Positions 51,801 to 62,841 of a DNA stretch of 64,000 nt are shown in pieces; positions within the stretch are counted from its first letter, which is position 1, and each line of letters starts with the position of its first letter. The stretch is from Blastocystis sp. Blastoise (Eukaryota; Sar; Bigyra; Opalinata; Blastocystidae). The stretch is taken from NCBI GenBank assembly GCA_039096225.1, contig JBBPEB010000002.1, positions 868,001 to 932,000 of the forward strand. Reading direction: 5' to 3'. The translations under genes and the position numbers were made by a program. The notes under the pieces were generated by a model. The model was not told the DNA's origin and did not search any database. It saw only the letters and a program-made list of their open reading frames with translations.

Positions 51801-54266
51801 ATGTACTCACAATACAAGCAAACTTCTGAACAAATCAGTATCTATATTAAATTTTGTTTTTTTTTTAGTGTTTTAATGATTTATTTTTCTAAAGTGTATC
51901 CAGATACTATGAATTCTTCAAATTCAAATAGTGATAGTATTCCTATGGGGCAAATACCAAAAATGAACGATGATCTGTATTTTATTATTCCATTTTATTT
52001 ATTTTTATTTTTTAAAATAGTCATTCTATCGATCAAATAAAATCTGAAATAGATTCAAATCATTTTTCAGCTCAAGGTATATAGCATGCTTGATTATTTC
52101 ATTTTATTGTCATTTATTTAGACGATGTAGTAGTAGATTCTTATAATCATCCTAAAGTAGCTATTCCCTCTTCTATTCCTCAAACTATTCCTAAACAACA
52201 AATTCAGTATATATATATGTAGATATATTTATAAATTGATACTGTGTTTTTTTAATAAATAAATATTTATATATATTCTATATATACATAGGTCTCAACC
52301 TCTCTATAATGATTACCACGGGGATCGTCGTAATCTTTATGATATGAATACAACAAACACAATGAATAATGCAAATATGAATATGAATATAAATAACTCT
52401 ATAAATAACTCTTCAGGAGTAATACCTTCATCCAAAAGACGTATGACGACTAGTTTTGAAGATTATATGGCTGGTATATATATATATATATATAATTTTC
52501 ATTTAAAAGAATTATAAAATTTACTTTTCTTATCATTTTTCTTTTAATTTTATATATATAAATAGCAAAAAATTATCCAAGAGCTGAAGAACGAGAAATT
52601 GATAATGTTCTCACACGAGGTATACATATAATATTATTAATAATAATAATAATATAACTAGAAAATAAACATAATATACTAATGATATAACTTATAATAT
52701 AACTTATAATACTATAGCTAATAATATACTATTAATAACCTTCTTTCTATAGGTCTACCAAATCCAGGTATAGGGTATCCTTCTCACCCCTCGGGTTATG
52801 AAGAACGTATTATGCAGAATACGTTACCTGCTTATACTGCTAATGATACTCGTTATTCTCTATATAAGAAACCTTCTCTTAATAATACTTCAAGGATGAA
52901 TAATACAAATATAAATACTATTCCTTCTTCTTCTTCTACTTCTTCTTCTTCACTTCCTCAAACTACACAAAATCTTTATCCTTCTCGTAATGTTATGAAT
53001 TATAGTAATATACATACATCCATAGATGATCTTTCTCCTCTTGTACGACGTACAAATCTGAATGGAACACAATCACAAGTAGTTCCATCTTCTGCTCCTT
53101 CTTCTTCTTCCCTCCAAAATCCCTCTATTCCCTCTCAAATCCCTCATACTCCTCTTTCTTCATCTCTTCATCCATCTATGCCTCCTGTACCTTCTGTTCC
53201 TTCTTCTATTCCTCCTATTCCTTCTACTACTATGACTCCTTCATCTATGTCTTCTGTACATTCTATGTATATGTCACAATATCCTTCTTCTTCTACTACT
53301 ATGTCTCATTCAATGAATCCATCATCAGGTTCATTAAATACTATTCCAAATCATCCTCCAAATATACCTATAACATCGACTATATCGACATCATCATCTA
53401 TAATAGATCCATTATCTTATCAATCTCCTTATCAAGATATACCTGTTAATAGTGTAAATACACCGGTATATCAATCGATGGGATATCCTATGAATCCATC
53501 CTATTATAGTCCACAAATAACCACGGGGAACTCGATAGAAAATTCACGTTATTCATGGACAAATAATACAAATAATTCTAATATGAGTAATTATAATAAT
53601 TATAAGAATAAACAGAAAGCAAATCGATATGATAATTTAAGTATAAATCATATTCATGAATCTCAATCTTTTGGTACTCTTGTTATTGATAAGAGTACAG
53701 ATAAATTAGATTATGTACGAAAATGTTTAATGAAACATTTTAATAATGAAGTTAACGGTAAACACTTCTTCTTTCTTAGTAAGGATGGTGTTATTATTAA
53801 ACCCTCACAAGAAAAAGATATATTAGCTTGGTCACAAACACAAGAAAATGTATTATTTATATTTATTTTATTTTTTAATATATTATTATATATAATTATT
53901 TTTATTTTATATTCTATTTTTAATAATTCTATATAATAATAATTATATAATTAACATTTTAATAATTCTATATAATAATTATATAAATAGGAATGGAAAC
54001 ATCATACGTTTAATACTGTTACGATTCGTCATCATTTATTTATCAAATTAGATAATAATGATAGTAATAGTATTACAAACAATGATTCAACACCTGACAT
54101 GACTTCCGAAGTGAATACTTCAAATCAAGAATCAAATCCCCACGGGAATAGTACTAGTGTATCTCCTGTTCCAAAGAAAAGTACGGAGAACGAAAGAAGT
54201 ACTGCAAATGAACAAAAATCGTTGGACAACGACAGTAGTAAGATTTCTGATGATAGTGATGAATAG
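51801..54266 (+). CDS. Unknown Ser/Pro/Asn-rich protein with a conserved-looking C-terminal domain
   Basis: About eight exons give roughly 640 residues; the family is not recognised. Most of the chain is disordered: Ser/Pro-rich (52920-53420) and Asn/Met-rich segments. Two short ordered islands are seen. The first is RRMTTSFEDYMAAKNYPRAE with REIDNVLTRGLPNPGIGYPS (52430-52790). The second is near the C-terminus (53640-54050): ESQSFGTLVIDKSTDKLDYV, RKCLMKHFNN, GKHFFFLSKDGVIIKPSQEK, then HTFNTVTIRHHLFIKL. The second, strand-helix-strand-rich and about 90 residues, resembles a ubiquitin-like beta-grasp fold by eye. The start is the first ATG (MYSQYKQTSEQI); a later one at MNSSNSNS is possible. 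Confidence 0.6.
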
Positions 54267-55358
54267 ATATAGTAGTTTTATAATATATTATTGTTTCTAA
54301 TAAAAAATTAAGAGATATTATTTATCTTTATGTTATATATATACTTATTTAGATAGATATATAGTCATAAAAAGATTTATATATTTTTTTAATTTTATAT
54401 TTATATATTTATATTTTTTATATGTTTTTCTTTATACTTTTATGTTATTTTTATATTCCTCTATTTATGATCTTATAATATATAAACACACGTTTATATC
54501 TTCTCTTAAGTGTATAATACTATATATCTATGTAACATATATACTATTTTAAAAAATTTTCTTCAGTTATTTATTTAGATATCTTATATATATATCACAT
54601 TATCTATATATATTACACTATATATGTATATACATTCTATTCTTTTTTTGTTTCGTTTTATTTGTTCATTTTCATTGTTCTTACTTGTATTTCACATTTT
54701 TCTTTAATTCTTTTCATTTTTCATTTTTCTTGTGTGTTTTTATTTCTATATATATTATGTTTTATTTATATATTTTATTTATATATTTTATGTATGTATT
54801 TTATTTATATTTTTTATTTATGTATTTTATTTATATATTTTTTATTTATTTTTAAGAATTATCCTTTGATTCTGTTATATATTTAGTATCAATATATACT
54901 ATATATTTTTATTCCCTTTATATTTATTAAATTTTATATATATATTTAGTTTTTTGTTAATATTGATAAAATTTCATGTATATATATATGTTTCTATTTT
55001 TTATATATATTTAATAAAAATATAGATATTTTATGTATTATCAGACTTTCCTACTCTATTTTCTGTCTCTCTCTCTGTTTTTTTTTACTTGTATTCATTT
55101 TTGTACTTTTTAATATAAGTATCGTTTCATGTTTAATATATTATATTTTATTTTCCCTTTTTTTTATTTGTATTATTATATTCTTCCTCAATAAAAACCC
55201 TTTTCTATATATTTACACTTGTTTTGTTATCTATTCAACTGGAATAGATTTCTATATTCAAAAAAAATATCTACAATTCTTTATACACCATGATTTTAAT
55301 GTAAAAAATATATATATAATAATTTATAAGTTCATGAAAAATATGTAAAGAAAAATAT
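54267..55358. other. Intergenic, no protein gene seen
   Basis: About 1.1 kb of T-rich and TA-rich sequence between the unknown gene and the tRNA. ORFs such as 54662-54886 are Phe/Ile/Tyr artefacts. Confidence 0.5.
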
Positions 55359-55430
55359 GGGCCTACCGGGGAATCGAACCCCGGACCTCACGCACCCAAA
55401 GCGCGAATCATACCACTAGACCAGCAGGCC
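55359..55430 (-). tRNA. tRNA-Pro, anticodon TGG
   Basis: Read on the minus strand, the 72-nt sequence folds as a cloverleaf. The acceptor stem is GGCCTGC with GTAGGCC (one G-U pair), and the D arm is GTC/GAT with an AGTGGTAT loop. The anticodon stem is CGCGC/GCGTG with loop TTTGGGT (anticodon TGG), and the T arm is CGGGG-TTCGATT-CCCCG. The discriminator is C. There is no intron and no encoded CCA. A/B box-like internal promoter sequences (TGGTCTAGTGG and GGTTCGATTCC) are present. It is the only GC-rich island in this spacer. Confidence 0.97.
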
Positions 55431-56562
55431 ACATCTTATTTTTCGTTCATATATAACTATGAGATCAGTTACGTTTTCAAATAGTAATCATTTTTGCTCC
55501 TGCTTTAATCAAATTATTTTATTACATGAAAGGAGTGCATTATATGTGAAATATATATTATTTCGATGAATTACACAATTTCTAGAACATAATGATTATG
55601 TTTTTTACAAGTATAATCTTGTTTTTGAAAATCAATTATGAATTTCAAGAGATTATTGATAAAATAATGATATCTAATTTTTATTCAAGTATAGGCCACA
55701 ACAGATCAAATCATCATTTACTAAGATAGATACATTAATTTTGAAAGATTCCTTGAAATTAGTTGATAATGATACATAAATGAAATGAATTGCTTTAGAT
55801 AAGATTCTCGGAATAATATATACTTCATAGAAGAGTTATTTGTTGATTATATGTCATTTTTAGCTTTAATGAATCATCTGCTTTGTAAATAACATGGTTT
55901 ATAGAATTATTTTTTTTATTATGAATCAAGTAAGTTAAGATGATCGTTTTCATGCTATATCCAGAGTGATTTACTAAAAGAAAAATGATATATATAAAGA
56001 ATTGTAATATTTTTCTTCTATAAAGTATATATATGAATGAATAGTATTATTGAATTAAATAAACACTATTTTTCAATTAAAGAAAGATACACAACTTGAT
56101 ACAATAAATGGAATTGATATCATACGAATATATAATATATATATATAAACAGAAAAACATACAAGAGAAGATAGAATTATATATATTATTAAGAAGAATA
56201 GAATAACAACAAAACGTATATAAATAATACTAAAAAATTCTATGATGTTAATAAAAGTAATATATATATATAATATATATATATCAATGGCGTGTAGCAG
56301 AATAAAAAAGAAAAGTGAAAAAAAATATATAATAATAATATAATATGATATATAAATAGTATATATATATATAATACTATATCGAAAACACAATAAAATC
56401 CGTATATATTAATTAAAAAAATCTATATATATATATATATAAATTTCTATATAAAAATATACAACCAAAGAAAGAAAATCAGTGCGAAAAAAGAAAGAAA
56501 GAAAAAGATAATAGGAAGATAAAAACTTTAAAATAATAATATATATAATAATATATATATAT
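55431..56562. other. Intergenic, no gene seen
   Basis: About 1.1 kb, AT-rich. Reading frames at 56073-56621 are Ile/Tyr runs from TA repeats; the real 3' end of the kinase-like gene begins at 56563. Confidence 0.5.
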
Positions 56563-57073
56563 TTATGTATATTTTTGTATTGACGCGTAAAGAATGGCTC
56601 GCATGAAAGAATCTTCGTCATGTACAGATCCCTCTTTTACCGCGAAATAATAACTGTCATTATTCTCTAATCGTAATTCAAAAGAATGTTTTCTTATTTC
56701 TGGTGTTTTAAAAACTAATATACTTTGAAGAGAAATCGTAAATGTATATTCCTATATATATATATATATATATATAAACTTATACTCATTATTATTGTTA
56801 TTATATATATATATATATTCAACATCATGATGAGATTTCATCCTTAATTTGCCTCGTTCTATTAGAACTTCTCTTTCTTTCCATATATATATACCCAAAT
56901 AATTAGTTGTACGGAAATATATTACACCACAAAAAGGTAACTATATAATTATGTATATATATATATATATATATAATTATATATATATATATATATATAT
57001 ACTTCAATAGCTTCTCTTTGTACATAGTTTTTAGTTTCAACTTTTTCTTCTTCTTCTTCTTCTTCTTCTTCTG

Positions 57074-57115
<42 letters not shown>

Positions 57116-57477
57116 GTAGATTTGTTAATGTTTGTATATAACTATCTTGTTCCTATATATAGTAATATTTATAGATATATATATATATAATATAACTATA
57201 TATACTTGTATATATTCATTAGCTAAGAAATCCAATAAATCCTATATAATAATAACAATAATAATAATAATAATAATAATAATATATATATATATATATA
57301 CGGGTTTATCATAGCATGGATGTGTCCAATCAGAATGCGAGGATGTCGAGTTTATGGACAACGCACTTACACTATTGGATAATAAGTATTATTGTTATTA
57401 TATATATATATATATATATATATACTCATCATCTGATTGATATTTAAATCCATTTGCTTTAAAATAAGGATGTTCCT

Positions 57478-57543
<66 letters not shown>

Positions 57544-57823
57544 CAAGAATATTATAAATATACTAATATTTGTTTAATTGTATATCTATATTCAAAACTA
57601 GGATGAAACACGTGATGAAATAGATCCCTCAATGACGCACTCACATTTGGGAAATCAATTATATCCACATAATCATTATGTTCGTCTAGAGGTATTTTAT
57701 GATAGTCATTCAATTGATCCGTAGTAAAAGGGGTATGGCCATATAACATACAATATACACTTATACCTAATGCCCAAATATCACTACTCTGAGGGAAGAA
57801 TAACTCTCCTATATATATATATA

Positions 57824-57885
<62 letters not shown>

Positions 57886-58492
57886 TATAATATACCAATA
57901 AAACATTCAGGTGATTTAAAGAAAAGGTTTTTCCCGGGTAATTTCATTCGTAGCCCGCCCATAGGATCAGCAGATATACAAATAAGATGTTCCATCCCTG
58001 AGAGACGTACTTCACCATCCCGAGAAAGTAAAATATCATAAGGTCGAATATTCATATGAATAATACCTTGTGAATGTACTATATAGAATATAGAATAAGA
58101 ATTATTATTATTATTATTATAAATACAAATAGGATTATCAAATCTAAACAAAAAAAAAATTTATATATAAAACAACAATAATAATAAATATATATACAAT
58201 AATCAATAGCAAGTGCAGTTTTAAAGAAAATAGGAATGATTTCACTTTCAGAGAAAACGGTTGGTTTCCTTCCAAAAATAGATGTATTAGACATGGATTC
58301 AACAGTAGCATTGGTTTGAAGGATAGCAGAAGAGGAAGAAGAGGAAGAAGCAGAAGAAATAGAAGATAAGAAGAAATGAGATTTAGAGGATGAATAGTGA
58401 TTACTTGTAGATTTAGTAGGAGAAGTCGTAGATTTAGAAAGAATACTAGCATTATTATTATTATTATTAATATCTTTATTATTATTAATATC

Positions 58493-58524
<32 letters not shown>

Positions 58525-59395
58525 AAGGAGTAGGTGTAGTAGGAAGAGGTGTCGAAGGAGCAGATTTCATCATATGATTACTACTTCTACTATTAGCACT
58601 GGAATTCCCATAATTATGACTATTATGACTACTATTACTACTAATAGAAGAAGGAGAAACAAGAGATGGAGGAGAAGCAGGATAATAAGGAGATAAATCA
58701 GAAGTTGACGCGTAATACATATTATTATCAGCATCATGAATACAAGCAGGACCAATATCCATATATTTCTGAACTATATTAATATATATATATATATCTA
58801 TTATGAATAAAAAAAAATCTAAAAGCTACAAAAAAAAATAAAATTTTTAAATTAAAAATAACAATTCTAACATACAAGTAAATATCTTGTTTTGTCGCAC
58901 ACGGACACCTATCATATTTAATATATTATCATGATATAACTCTTTAGAAATAGCAATCGAATTATTCAATTGCTCAACTTTTGTCATGTCTCCGATATCA
59001 AAGACACGTGATGTGTCCTTCGACATTAAGTCTGCATCATGAATGCGTAAAACAATTCGGCTCTTTTGATTTTCAGAAGCAACCAAACAAGCTCGAACTA
59101 ACTTATCAGGTAAATGTTTCAAGACTTGTGTCTCAATAATACGATAATTCTTTCTTGAATTTCCACTTATTGAAGCTCTATAACACTTAGATATATAAAT
59201 TATAAATATATATATACTGTCCTTTGTTGATAGCACATTCTTTAGGAATGTCTATAGAAGAATATATATTATTTAAAAGTAATATGAGCATTTACCTTCT
59301 TCTACAATCAATTCTGATGGATCCATCTATACGAAAAAATCAATACAAACAACATACAAAAAACTATTTACCTCACTCTGCTCGTTAGAAGCCAT
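56563..59395 (-). CDS. Pseudokinase with C-terminal PH domain
   Basis: About a dozen exons give close to 800 residues, starting MASNEQSE/MDPSELIVEE. The fold follows a kinase domain: IVLRIHDADL in the beta-3 strand with Arg instead of the VAIK Lys, SIAISKELYHDNILNMIG, YMDIGPAC, a large Ser/Asn-rich insert (58210-58740), IDYLHSQGIIHMNIRPYDIL in the catalytic loop (HMN in place of HRD), and GEVRLSGMEHLI (SGM in place of DFG). FFKSPECFIGE and SDIWALGISVYCMLYGHTPF follow. The C-terminal part (56565-56990) reads as a PH domain: GVIYFRTTNYLGIYIWKERE, LRMKSHHDVEYTFTISLQ, IRKHSFELRLENNDSYYFAV and a closing helix SFMRAILYASIQ. Loss of all three catalytic motifs indicates a scaffold or allosteric role, with PH-mediated membrane binding likely. 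A poly-Glu run (57043-57070) sits between domains. Confidence 0.75.
57074..57115 (-). repeat. 42-nt intron consisting only of alternating TA
   Basis: On the minus strand the intron reads G, then TA repeated 20 times, then G. It therefore has GT...AG ends and no other sequence. Flanking exons join in frame (TLTNL, then a split Pro codon, then the Glu run). Confidence 0.75.
57476..57545. repeat. (TA)n array, about 60 bp, in a pseudokinase intron
   Basis: A long perfect TA run lies in the intron between the exons ending YRYTIKQIL and starting EHPYFKANGF. Confidence 0.8.
57826..57884. repeat. (TTA)n array in a pseudokinase intron
   Basis: About 19 TTA units follow a short TA run in the intron between the kinase motif exons. 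Confidence 0.85.
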
Positions 59396-59991
59396 TTTCG
59401 GATCACTTTGCATAAAGATAATGAATTCTTATCAAGGAAGAACGTCAAAAACGTATGTGAAAAAAACAAAAATCATAAAAAAAAAATAAAACGTTGTTCG
59501 CAAAAGTATTTCACGGGGATTCCAATCGTTATCCAGAAATTCTTCTGTTCTTTTTTTTAGTATCTACTTCTATTCTTCACTGAATGCTTATTTAAAGTTC
59601 TTTAGAACATAGCTTTTACGATGACTCCTATTCATTCTAATACTTTAGAGAACTTTATTTTGTTCACAATTATAATTTGAGATTGAAAAACAGTATATAT
59701 TATTCATGTATAGGACTTCAGAATAGATGAGAGTTATTTTTTAATAACGAATATCTCTGTATCTATTTTTTTATTTCCTTTTTTTTTGAAAAAGTTAAGA
59801 ATAATTGAAATAATATAGATTTAAATGTTGATCCCAATTAAATTATGTCATGGGTTATTTAGTAATATAATTTTGAATGAAATATACTGAATAATAACAA
59901 GAATGAGAATGAATAATCCTTTTAATTGAGAAATAAAGTATATATAAGTAATATTTATTTTTTAGTAAAATCATAGTATTCCTCATTTATG
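59396..59991. other. Intergenic, no gene seen
   Basis: Promoter side of the pseudokinase gene (with the patch ttcgcaaaag near 59500) and 3' flank of the next minus-strand gene. No ORF of note. Confidence 0.45.
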
Positions 59992-61075
59992 TTATTTAGT
60001 CTTTATTTGTTCAGTTGAAACTTGAATCATCTTTTCAAAGTCTTCCATTAATAATAAGATTTGTTCTAATTGATAATCTATCTTTGGATTCTTCGAGAAC
60101 AATAGTTGATTTTCTAATAGAGCCGTTTGAACTAAAATAGAAATGAAAATGAATTAAAAATGAATACACAGTGCTGATTATGTATTTTATATCTTTTTAT
60201 ACAATACTAAATACCTTCTAATTCCATGAGTTCCTGTGTTTTCTTCTTAAAATATAGTTGCCAATTATTCACATATTGTTCACTATAATTAAATAATAGT
60301 ATAAAGAAAGATATATTGGGTTTATAAAACATAATTAGTATAAAGAAAGATATATTAGGAATATAAAACGTAATTACTATATAATAGATATACATATCTT
60401 CTCGTTTTGTTTTAAATTGTTCAGTAGTAATTTGAATATTTTTATCATCTTCAACATTTGTCTATACAATATATCATATATTATATTATATTATATATAT
60501 ACATCGTATTCGCAAAAGACATCTCGATCATATTCTTCTTTCTTTATTTTTTCGTCTTCCACTTCTTTCTGTAATCGATCAATTACAGATGATTTTTCTA
60601 TTTCTTTCTCTTTCTCGTAACTATATACACATATAAAATACTTTTTGTGTATACATTTCATAATAAATATATATACAAATAAGTTTTATTCTTTGAAGAA
60701 ATATCCATTAAATTAGTTGTATGATTATTAATTTGATGTTTATTATTATTTATGGTATTTACTCTCTTATTACCATCCTATATTTTATCAATAGAAACTT
60801 TATCTATTCGTAAATACATGAAAACTAGAACTCTTTTGTATATATTCTATATGCATAAAGATATAATGATAATGAACAAGAAAAGCATATATACCTTCAT
60901 CAGAGTCTGTATTATTATTATGTTCTATCTTTAGTGTTGAACCATTCCTTATCAATGTTGTAGTTTAGAAAAGAGAATATATTATATAAATAGATACTTT
61001 ATAGGATTGGTTGACAAAGAATTCGATTTTTGAAGAGTAAATACTTTTTTAGCAACAGGCTCATCTAGACAGAAA
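59992..61075 (-). CDS. Unknown coiled-coil protein, 5' end unresolved
   Basis: At least six short exons assemble in frame to about 220 residues. The order is DEPVAKKVFTLQKSNSLSTN (61030-61070), NGSTLKIEHNNNTDSDE, RVNTINNNKHQINNH with NLMDISSKNKTYL, EKEIEKSSVIDRLQKEVEDE and YDRDVFCEYD, TNVEDDKNIQITTEQFKTKR, NEQYVNNWQLYFKKKTQELM, and ALLENQLLFSKNPKIDYQLE ending TEQIKTK. The C-terminal 150 residues are predicted helical coiled coil. I do not recognise a family. The first exon with a start codon was not found with confidence; MDNG at about 61230 is a candidate but does not splice cleanly. Confidence 0.5.
60270..60375. repeat. Tandem duplication of about 45 bp in an intron
   Basis: Two copies of attagtataaagaaagatat plus att(g/a)gg, then tataaaacataatta, lie side by side in the intron before the NEQYVNNW exon. 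Confidence 0.65.
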
Positions 61076-61449
61076 TCAATGTGATATACAATTTAATAAT
61101 ACTATTCTCTGAGTTATTTATTGTTCGTTTCTCTTTTAAAGATTTGAATGAGAAATACTTCTTCTTTCTAATTTCATTAAAAAAAAATAATTGATTTATA
61201 TATAATTATGAAAACAAACCCATTGTCCATGATCTTTATCAAATGTATTTTTTTAATGAAAGAGTATGTATTATTTAACTTATAATATCAAGAGTAGTTT
61301 ATAGAACATAGACAAACTAAACAAAAATTAATATTCAATATAATTATATCCAAAAAAAAAATAAAGAGGGAAAAAAAGTTCATCAAATCATTTATTCTTA
61401 ATACTATGAATGTAACGAAAGAAATATACTTGTTTAAATGATTCAATAA
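61076..61449. other. Spacer with possible 5' exon of the coiled-coil gene
   Basis: AT-rich. A minus-strand ATG near 61230 (MDNG) might be the missing first exon of the neighbouring gene. Nothing else is seen. Confidence 0.3.
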
Positions 61450-62063
61450 TTAAACGAGCTCATATTGAAGATCTAAGATACTTACGGCCTCACCAAGATT
61501 CTCTATAGATATATAAAATAATTTGGAAACAAAATGTTGAAATGAAGAAAAATATCATAATTAGAATAACTAGTAAAATACCATCAAAGTCTGCGAATTC
61601 TTCAGATAAGTCAACGTCTTCAAAAACAGTTTCTCCAGTAGAAACAACATTAAAACCATTCTAAATAGATAAATAAATGTAGTTCATATGTATATTTTAT
61701 ATGTTAATAATAATCATATAGAATCTATCATACTGCAGGTTGCCATTCACAAGGTTCAATACCTCTGCAATCAAATTGAACAATTGGAGTTTTCTTTTCA
61801 AATGATTTAACAGGAACTAAAGACTTTTGATCTATACTAAGCGACCCAACTCTTTTACAAAATTTACAAGAGTAAACACAATTAGCTACACCTCTACCTC
61901 CAGGAATTTGTTCTTCATTAGATGCATCGATCTCAAGAAATTTAGGACTTGGCTCACCACATGATGTGCACTTCACTTTAACACGCCAAATAGTGTCTGG
62001 TAAAGGAACAATGCTATCAATGTTTTCAGTTTCAGCAGATATTTTTAAAGTAGTAATAGGCAT
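61450..62063 (-). CDS. CXXC zinc-binding protein, DUF866/CZIB family
   Basis: Three exons give about 155 residues. The family (human C1orf123/CZIB) is a conserved eukaryotic zinc-binding protein of poorly defined function. Seen are VKCTSCGEPSPKFLEI and CVYSCKFCKRVGSLSI, the two CxxC zinc pairs, then VQFDCRGIEPCEWQPA spliced to NGFNVVSTGETVFEDVDLSE and NLGEAVSILDLQYELV. The pattern FDCRGxEPxxW and the final SVxI-type strand match the family. The start is taken at MPITTLKI (62063); an ATG three codons upstream is also in frame. It is divergent from the CELF-like gene by 395 bp. Confidence 0.9.
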
Positions 62064-62458
62064 TTTAAACACGTAAACACAAAATAATCAAGAATTACCA
62101 GTAATATAACAAAATAAAATGATCTATTTTTGTTTTTTGTTTTTTTAGATCATTTAACTGAAATGAAATAGAATTCCCTCAAAACTATTCATTTTCTTTA
62201 AACAAAGATCAACATCAGTATCCTATTTCAAATTGATGAGGATACCATTCTTAGCTTACCTTTACAACAATGAATTCAAAAATATGTTATATGTAAATAG
62301 AAAAAGATCCTGTTTCGTATTCATTACACTTTTTTATTCTTTCTTTCATTTGAACTAATTCAACTATGGTATGTAGACACTCTACATAGTCTAATTATTA
62401 CGTATTGATGATAATTTTGATTCAATATACATAGTCTCTTTATGAATCTTCCAAATTA
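62064..62458. promoter_or_regulatory. Divergent promoter region, CZIB and CELF-like gene
   Basis: A 395-bp AT-rich gap with no ORF. No specific motif was recognised. Confidence 0.4.
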
Positions 62459-62810
62459 ATGCCTAAAATCGTTGCTTATGGCTTTCCATCAATATATACT
62501 GAAGAAATGGTATTTAGAATAATGTTTATATGTTTTATAGCTTTAATAACATGCTTTTACTATGTATATTTCCATTTATAGGTTCACACAATTCTATCAA
62601 CATATGGCACAGTTTTATCAATAGATCTTATAAATACAGAATCTATTCAACTTACATTAAATCCAATAACTGACCAAAGTATATATTTTCAATTTAAAGT
62701 ACATTCAATAATAAGTCTTTAGATTGTTTATCATTCATTATTTTATATTCTTCCTTTGAAGAATGCGAAGAAAGTATTTATAAATACAATAACTTTGACA
62801 AAGTAAATAG

Positions 62811-62841
<31 letters not shown>

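Noticed and set aside
54662-54886. ORF rich in Phe, Ile and Tyr that could look like a membrane protein
   Set aside because: Low-complexity T-rich sequence with no complex region or splice support.
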